A stretch of 10,805 nucleotides of DNA, taken from positions 1 through 10,805 of the forward strand of contig CANFGA010000061.1 of assembly GCA_947446335.1 (NCBI GenBank), read 5' to 3'. Made by a program: the position numbers and the translations under genes. Positions within the stretch are counted from its first letter, which is position 1; each line of letters opens with the position of its first letter. Below are positions 6,331 to 10,805 of the stretch, piece after piece. Source of the stretch: Oxalobacteraceae bacterium (lineage in GTDB: Bacteria; Pseudomonadota; Gammaproteobacteria; Burkholderiales; Burkholderiaceae_D). Below the pieces are notes generated by a model. It saw only the letters and a program-made list of their open reading frames with translations. It did no database searches and was not told the origin of the DNA.

Positions 6331-9300
6331 GCTGATCGATTTCGTGCTGGCGCAACGCGTGTTCGTGTTGATCCTGGCCGTGGCGCTGGCGGCCTTCGGC
6401 TATCGCGCTTTCGGCAATCTGCCGATAGAGGCTTTTCCCGACGTGCAAGATGTCCAGGTCCAGATCGTCACCCAGTATACGGGCCAGGCACCGGAAGAGG
6501 TCGAGCGCGCCATCACCTTGCCGATCGAGCGCGAAATGAGCGGCGTGCCGCGTCAGACCCAGTTGCGCTCGGTGACGATCAGCGGCTTGTCCGTCGTCAC
6601 CCTGACCTTCGCCGACGGCACCGACGATTATTTTGCGCGTCAGCAAGTGCTGGAAAAATTGCAAAACGTGACCTTGCCGGCGGGGATACAGCCCGGCCTG
6701 GCACCGTTGTCGACGGCGGTCGGCGAAATCTTCCGCTACATCGTCGAAGCTCCGCCCGGCATGGACCAGAGCGAGGTGCGCGCGCTGCAGGATTGGGTGA
6801 TCCGGCCCAACCTGCGTATCGTGGACGGCGTGGCCGACGTCGTCAGCTTCGGCGGCACCGTCAAGGAATACCAGGTTCAGGTCGATTCCGATGCGTTGAA
6901 ACGCTATGGCATCACGATCGACCAGATCAGCCTGGCCTTGACCAACAACAGCGCCAATGTCGGCGGCGGCCTGGTCAGGCGTGGCGACGAGGCGTTGCTG
7001 GTGCGCGGCATCGGCATCTTCACCAGCCTGGACGACATAGCGCGCGTCATCGTCAGTGCAAAAAACGGCAAGACCGTGCAGGTGTCTGACCTGGCCAGCG
7101 TGACGATCGGGGCGCGACCGCGCTCCGGCATCGTCGCCTTCAACGCTGAAAACAGCGTGGTCGAAGGCATCGTCCAGATGAACAAGGGCAGCAATGCGGC
7201 CAAGGTGGTGGCCGACGTCAAGGCTGGCGTCGATGCGCTCAACGCCAGGTTGCCCAAGGGCGTCAGGATCAGGACGATCTACGACCGCACTGAACTAATC
7301 GACCATACTGTGCGTACGGTCGGTGAAAACCTGATGATCGGCGCTGCTTTGGTGATCGCGATCCTGATCGTGTTTCTAGGCAACTGGCGCGCAGCACTGA
7401 TTGTTGCTACGGTGATTCCCTTGTCGCTGCTGTTCGCCTTCATCATGCTGGATGCGCGCGGCATTCCGGCTAACCTGATTTCGCTGGGCGCCGTTGATTT
7501 CGGCATCATCATCGATAGCGCCGTCGTGCTGGTCGAAGCATTGATGGTCAGACTGACGCTGCAGCAGATTGCCCCGGCCGGTGGCTTGAGCCCGCAAGCG
7601 TGGCGCAAGCAAACGCTGAAGGAAACCGTGGTCGAACTGGGCCACCCGATCCTGTTCGCGAAAGCGATCATCATCGTCGCGTTCATCCCCATCTATACCT
7701 TCCAGAGAGTGGAAGGCAAGATTTTTTCACCGGTCGCGTTTACGCTCAGCTTTGCCATGCTGGGCGCGATCATCCTGACAATGACGCTGGTGCCCACATT
7801 ACTGGCCTGGGTCATCAAGCACCACCCGCTACAGGAAAAGCACAGCGCCTGGATGCACGCCACGACCAACGGCTACCGGCGCGTGCTGACGGGAGCTCAG
7901 CAACGTCCGCTACTGGTGATGGCGCTCTCGGGTACGCTGCTGGCGATCACATTAGCGTTGGCACCGATGCTGGGCAGCGAATTCCTGCCCAAACTGGACG
8001 AGGGCAATATCTGGCTGACAATCAATCTGCCGACCTCGAGTTCACTGGAAAAGACCGAACAGATCGAGCGCCGGGTGCGCGCCATTCTAAAAAGCTACGT
8101 TGAAGTGGGCAACATCGTGTCCCATGTCGGTCGCCCGGACGACGGCACCGACCCGAAAGGGGCCAACAACATGGAAATCCTGGCCGACCTGAAGCCGCGC
8201 GGGCAATGGCGTTTCGACGACAAGGAAAGTCTGATTGCGGACATTTCCGCGAAAATTCGCCGCATTCCCGGCGTGCCAACCAATTTTTCCCAGGTCATCG
8301 AGGACAACGTCGAAGAAGCGTTGTCTGGCGTCAAAGGCGAGATCGCAGTCAAGATTTCGGGACCCGACCTGAATATACTGAGCCAGAAAAGCGAGCAGAT
8401 TGCTGCGATCCTGAGCGCAATCTCCGGCGCTACCGATGTCGCGGCGGTCAAGATCATGGGCCAAAGCGAGCTTGACATCGTAGTCGACCGCGAGCGCATC
8501 GGCCGCCTCGGGATCAACATGATGGACGTCAATGCGGCGATCCAGCTTGGGCTGGCAGGCAATGTCGTCAATACCTATTTCGACAACGATCGCCGCTTCG
8601 ACATCACGGTCAGGCTGAAACAGCAGGCGCGCGAATCGGTCGATGATATTGCGAGCCTGCAGATCGCACTGCCGGGTGCGGCAGGCACGGTCGCGCTGGG
8701 TGATCTGGCCCATATCGCTGTGCGCCAGGGCGCCGCCCGCATCAGCCGTCAGGCCGGGCAGCGCAATGCCTCGGTCAAGGCCAATTTGCTGGGGCGCGAC
8801 CAGGGCAGCTTCGTCGCCGAGGCGCAGCAAAAAGTGGCGGCGCAGGTGCATCTGCCGCCCGGCTACGAAATCACCTGGGGCGGCCAGTTCGAAAACCAGC
8901 AACGCGCCGTTCAGCGCCTTGAAATCATCGTTCCGATCACCGTGCTCCTGATTTTTTCGTTGCTGTTCTGGGCCTTCCGCTCGGTGCGAAAGGCGCTGCT
9001 GATCTTGGCAATTGTTCCATTCACGCTGATTGGTGGCATCGCCGGCTTGGCGCTGGCCGGCTTGCATTTCTCGGTGTCGGCCGCCGTCGGCTTTATCGCC
9101 GTGGCCGGCATTTCGGTGCAGAACGGGGTCATCATGCTAGAACAGATCATCGCGATCAACAGCCGCAATGCATCCTTGTCCATCAGCGCGCTGGAAGGCG
9201 CTGTGGCGCGGCTGCGACCGATACTGATGACGGCTCTGATGGCGGGACTGGGCTTGTTGCCGGCAGCCCTGTCGCATGGCATCGGGTCGGAGACGCAGCG

Positions 9301-9409
9301 CCCGTTTGCGATTGTCATCGTGGGCGGCATCGTGTCGGCGACCTTGTTCACATTGCTGCTGCTGCCGCTGGCATTTCCCTATTTTTCGGAGCGTAGTGAC
9401 AATGAATGA
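6320..9409 (+). CDS. czcA: CzcA/CusA-family heavy-metal efflux RND transporter
   Basis: This 1029-aa inner-membrane proton antiporter is the motor of the pump. TM1 is near residues 10-29, TM2-TM6 run from about 336 to 480, TM7 is near 529-547 and TM8-TM12 cover about 867-1029. Two large periplasmic domains sit after TM1 and TM7. The heavy-metal RND signature in TM4 is DFGIIIDSAVVLVEA: D393, D399 and E406 have the same spacing as D402/D408/E415 of CzcA. The usual closing Asn (VEN) is Ala407 here, and the usual DG is DS. PKLDEGNIWL after TM7 is typical of the family. By-eye alignment finds Glu where CusA has the substrate Met672, and no Met in the segment matching Met573, so Cu/Ag transport is unlikely and divalent cations are favoured. 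Start 6320 is chosen over 6311 by its GGAGG spacing. It overlaps czcB by 11 bp and the DUF535 gene by 8 bp. Confidence 0.94.
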   Translation: MLGKLIDFVLAQRVFVLILAVALAAFGYRAFGNLPIEAFPDVQDVQVQIVTQYTGQAPEEVERAITLPIEREMSGVPRQTQLRSVTISGLSVVTLTFADGTDDYFARQQVLEKLQNVTLPAGIQPGLAPLSTAVGEIFRYIVEAPPGMDQSEVRALQDWVIRPNLRIVDGVADVVSFGGTVKEYQVQVDSDALKRYGITIDQISLALTNNSANVGGGLVRRGDEALLVRGIGIFTSLDDIARVIVSAKNGKTVQVSDLASVTIGARPRSGIVAFNAENSVVEGIVQMNKGSNAAKVVADVKAGVDALNARLPKGVRIRTIYDRTELIDHTVRTVGENLMIGAALVIAILIVFLGNWRAALIVATVIPLSLLFAFIMLDARGIPANLISLGAVDFGIIIDSAVVLVEALMVRLTLQQIAPAGGLSPQAWRKQTLKETVVELGHPILFAKAIIIVAFIPIYTFQRVEGKIFSPVAFTLSFAMLGAIILTMTLVPTLLAWVIKHHPLQEKHSAWMHATTNGYRRVLTGAQQRPLLVMALSGTLLAITLALAPMLGSEFLPKLDEGNIWLTINLPTSSSLEKTEQIERRVRAILKSYVEVGNIVSHVGRPDDGTDPKGANNMEILADLKPRGQWRFDDKESLIADISAKIRRIPGVPTNFSQVIEDNVEEALSGVKGEIAVKISGPDLNILSQKSEQIAAILSAISGATDVAAVKIMGQSELDIVVDRERIGRLGINMMDVNAAIQLGLAGNVVNTYFDNDRRFDITVRLKQQARESVDDIASLQIALPGAAGTVALGDLAHIAVRQGAARISRQAGQRNASVKANLLGRDQGSFVAEAQQKVAAQVHLPPGYEITWGGQFENQQRAVQRLEIIVPITVLLIFSLLFWAFRSVRKALLILAIVPFTLIGGIAGLALAGLHFSVSAAVGFIAVAGISVQNGVIMLEQIIAINSRNASLSISALEGAVARLRPILMTALMAGLGLLPAALSHGIGSETQRPFAIVIVGGIVSATLFTLLLLPLAFPYFSERSDNE

Positions 9410-10322
9410 TCATTCGCCAAGTCTGTATCGCACCGGTACCAGTATCAAGGATCAATTGAAGCTGGCGTTAGGCGCTCTCATCTATCCGATTCAAGCGCGA
9501 CGCTGGCGCAACTTCCTCGACGATCACCCTGCGCTTCGGAAATTGGCGCAGGATTATCCGCGCATCATTCACAAGATTTACCGCCCCTATTTGTCGCGTC
9601 ACCTCGGCTGCGCAGATCGCGTCGACATTTTGATCGTACATTACAACTGCATTTTCAAGGCGGGTCTGGGTGAATTGATCCGTCAGTGTGCATTGCGGCC
9701 TGTATGTATTGCCGAGTTTGCGGGAAAGTCAGGCGAATTATTCCAATTGCAACTATCGGCAATCAATATCGGGCATCGGGAAGGCGAACTGGTGCTGCAA
9801 CTGGTGCATGACGATGTCTGCGCCTATTCGGCCAGTTTCGTGTTGCTGAACCTGAACGGCGAGCCAAGCATCAAACTGGGCGGGTTGCAAGGACTTAAGG
9901 CAGAGGGCGCTGCACTGCTGATCAAGCATGCGACGCACGAATTCCATGGTTGCCGGCCCAAGAACATGCTGGTGTCCGTGGTGCGCAGCATCGGCATGTA
10001 TTTTTGTTGTTCCAACTTGCTGATGGTGAGCAACTCGAATCGGGTCGCGATCAATGGACGCCGCAGCCGCCGGATTTTATCGAACTATGATGAAACATGG
10101 AAAGAAATGTTTGCCCACAGGCGTCCTGATGGTAATTTCGAGGTGCCATGCTCGGATAGCATTCGAAAGAATTTCGAACTTTTGCCATCGCATAAACGCG
10201 CTCAAGCAAGGCGACGAGCGGCATTGCAGGTATCGGTCAATGACATGGTTCACGCCAGCCTCGACCAATGGAAATTTTCTGAACTGCCACCGATTCGGGA
10301 GCAACTTGGGCTTGTTACCTAG
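9402..10322 (+). CDS. VirK/YbjX (DUF535) family protein
   Basis: This 306-aa protein has no signal peptide or clear membrane helix. It matches the DUF535 family (Salmonella VirK, E. coli YbjX) in its central block: SIKLGGLQGLKAEG (about 156-169), followed by ATHEFHGCRPKNMLVSVVRSIG (part; 177-198). An acidic/His-rich middle (NIGHREGELVLQLVHDD) and a basic C-terminal part (HKRAQARRRAAL) follow the family layout. Length is close to the usual 300-320 aa. The biochemical function is not established; members have been linked to envelope or antimicrobial-peptide stress and virulence. ATG 9402 overlaps the czcA stop by 8 bp, with GGAG at 9388-9391, so it is very probably co-translated with the pump. 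That suggests an accessory role in envelope or metal stress, which is inference. Cysteines at 70, 83, 96, 102, 140 and 184 are numerous but form no recognised motif. Confidence 0.85.
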   Translation: MNDHSPSLYRTGTSIKDQLKLALGALIYPIQARRWRNFLDDHPALRKLAQDYPRIIHKIYRPYLSRHLGCADRVDILIVHYNCIFKAGLGELIRQCALRPVCIAEFAGKSGELFQLQLSAINIGHREGELVLQLVHDDVCAYSASFVLLNLNGEPSIKLGGLQGLKAEGAALLIKHATHEFHGCRPKNMLVSVVRSIGMYFCCSNLLMVSNSNRVAINGRRSRRILSNYDETWKEMFAHRRPDGNFEVPCSDSIRKNFELLPSHKRAQARRRAALQVSVNDMVHASLDQWKFSELPPIREQLGLVT

Positions 10323-10374
10323 CCAGGTGCGACATTTTCTCCGCCGCCAGCACATCGCCTAGCCTGAATGTTTC
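10323..10374 (+). other. Short spacer (5' exon side of the intron fragment)
   Basis: These 52 bases between the DUF535 stop and the inferred intron start hold only a weak dyad (AGGTGCGA at 10325-10332 against TCGCCT at 10355-10360, one bulge) without a T-run. No convincing terminator is visible. Confidence 0.3.
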
Positions 10375-10516
10375 GTGCGCCGTGCTAAGGCGCTGTTTTC
10401 TAGCGGGTGCGAATCCGGTCCGGTAATTTCGTTCCGACCGGTAGCAACTGGAGCAGACGTGGAGGTAACGAAGCGTCTGAAGCCTCTGGTGTAAAGGGTT
10501 CTGTAAGGGACTTGGC
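10375..10516 (+). ncRNA. Group II intron, 5' (domain I) fragment
   Basis: GTGCGCC at 10375 fits the GUGYG 5' end of group II introns. About 30 nt later GCGGGTGCGAATCC (10403-10416) resembles the GGGTGAAAGTCCC segment common in bacterial introns. Compact stems follow: GCGCC/GGCGC (10377-10381 with 10389-10393), CCGGTC/GACCGG (10415-10420 with 10436-10441) and CAGACG/CGTCTG (10454-10459 with 10474-10479), the last enclosing GGAGGTAACGAAG. There is no coding capacity. Domains II-VI and the LtrA reverse transcriptase are absent, because the sequence changes to an IS66-type end near 10517. The copy therefore cannot splice as it stands in the window; the remainder may lie beyond the IS. Identification is by sequence style, not a covariance model. 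Confidence 0.6.
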
Positions 10517-10805
10517 GTAAGCCTCCAGCCCAGCCACCTTGCAATTGAGCTGGCTACTTGCCAGGCTTTGCAAATGGCAGCAAGGAATCGATCTGACTGT
10601 TGGGGCAGGTCGGCAATTTTTCCAGGGTTTCGGTCAGCCAGCGCAGAGGTTCGAGGCCGTTGAGTTTGGCGGTGGCCAGCAGGCTTTGGATGGCAGCTGC
10701 GCGGCGACCGGCGCGCTCCGAGCCCGCAAATAACCAGTTTTTCTTGCCGATGGCAATGGGGCGAATCGCATTCTCGACCGGGTTGTTATCGATTGGCAGC
10801 GTGCC
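10517..10805 (-). mobile_element. IS66-family insertion sequence, one end
   Basis: The element appears to begin at GTAAGCCTCCAGCC (10517-10530); IS66-group ends characteristically start GTAA(G). The transposase stop lies 37 bp inside, the usual compact arrangement. The element continues past the right edge. If 10517 is the exact end, the 8-bp target duplication would be GACTTGGC (10509-10516), to be found again at the far side of the element. Confidence 0.6.
10554..10805 (-). CDS. IS66-family transposase (TnpC), C-terminal part
   Basis: On the minus strand the frame from the window edge to TAG (10556-10554) gives 83 residues: GTLPIDNNPVENAIRPIAIG, then KKNWLFAGSERAGRRAAAIQ, LLATAKLNGLEPLRWLTETL and a tail ending FAKPGK. 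The NNPVENAIRP...KNWLFAGSE block carries the catalytic Glu of the IS66 DDE domain. The following LLATAKLNGLEPLRWL is the conserved IS66 C-terminal region. Complete TnpC proteins are about 500-550 aa, so most of the gene lies outside the window to the right. The visible part has no stop or frameshift, so the copy may be intact. Confidence 0.9.
   Translation of the reverse strand, partial: GTLPIDNNPVENAIRPIAIGKKNWLFAGSERAGRRAAAIQSLLATAKLNGLEPLRWLTETLEKLPTCPNSQIDSLLPFAKPGK

Noticed and set aside
8087..9067. Long minus-strand open frame (326 codons) opposite czcA
   Set aside because: Antisense shadow of the conserved RND coding sequence; no recognisable protein family.
10318..10364. Direct repeat CCTAGCC (10318-10324 and 10358-10364) as a target duplication near the intron
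   Set aside because: Group II introns do not make target duplications, the repeat is only 7 bp, and neither copy coincides with an inferred element end.

Overview
The window looks like an accessory, metal-resistance type segment from a Gram-negative bacterium, most likely a betaproteobacterium of the Burkholderiales (Oxalobacteraceae-like). I infer this from the GC-rich coding style, the RND/outer-membrane-factor tripartite pump, and IS5- and IS66-type elements; no search was run.

Layout: (1) 1-621 is the 3' half of an IS5-family insertion sequence whose transposase carries an in-frame amber stop, ending in a recognisable right terminus next to a CTAG target. (2) 622-1233 is debris: a short non-coding stretch with a 20-bp palindrome, a 93-bp element with perfect 18-bp terminal inverted repeats (808-900), then the decapitated 3' end of a YVTN/YncE-like beta-propeller gene. 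(3) 1234-1459 is the upstream region of the main operon, with a plausible sigma70-type promoter. (4) 1460-3563 is an OmpR-type response regulator (TTG start) overlapping a HAMP-type sensor histidine kinase. (5) 3564-3760 is an intergenic control region holding two separate dyad structures. (6) 3761-9409 is a CzcCBA-type heavy-metal efflux system: outer membrane factor, periplasmic adaptor and RND pump, each overlapping the next. (7) 9402-10322 is a VirK/YbjX (DUF535) family gene, overlapping the pump gene by 8 bp. (8) 10375-10516 is the 5' piece of a probable group II intron, cut off at about 10517 by the end of an IS66-type element whose transposase gene runs leftward in from the right edge.

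How the genes work together: the two-component pair probably senses an envelope or metal signal and activates czcCBA. The pump would export divalent cations from periplasm or cytoplasm through the CzcC channel. The DUF535 protein is probably co-translated with the pump and is the least explained member of the operon. The CusA-type methionine positions appear absent from the pump, so a Zn/Cd/Co/Ni-like substrate is more likely than Cu/Ag, but the substrate is not settled. The core is intact, while both flanks are built of mobile-element remnants, as in an acquired resistance island.

No wholly new system is evident. The items that most deserve a second look are the 93-bp inverted-repeat element, the alternative-hairpin leader before czcC (which lacks a visible Shine-Dalgarno), the DUF535 gene coupled to an RND pump, and the intron/IS66 junction.
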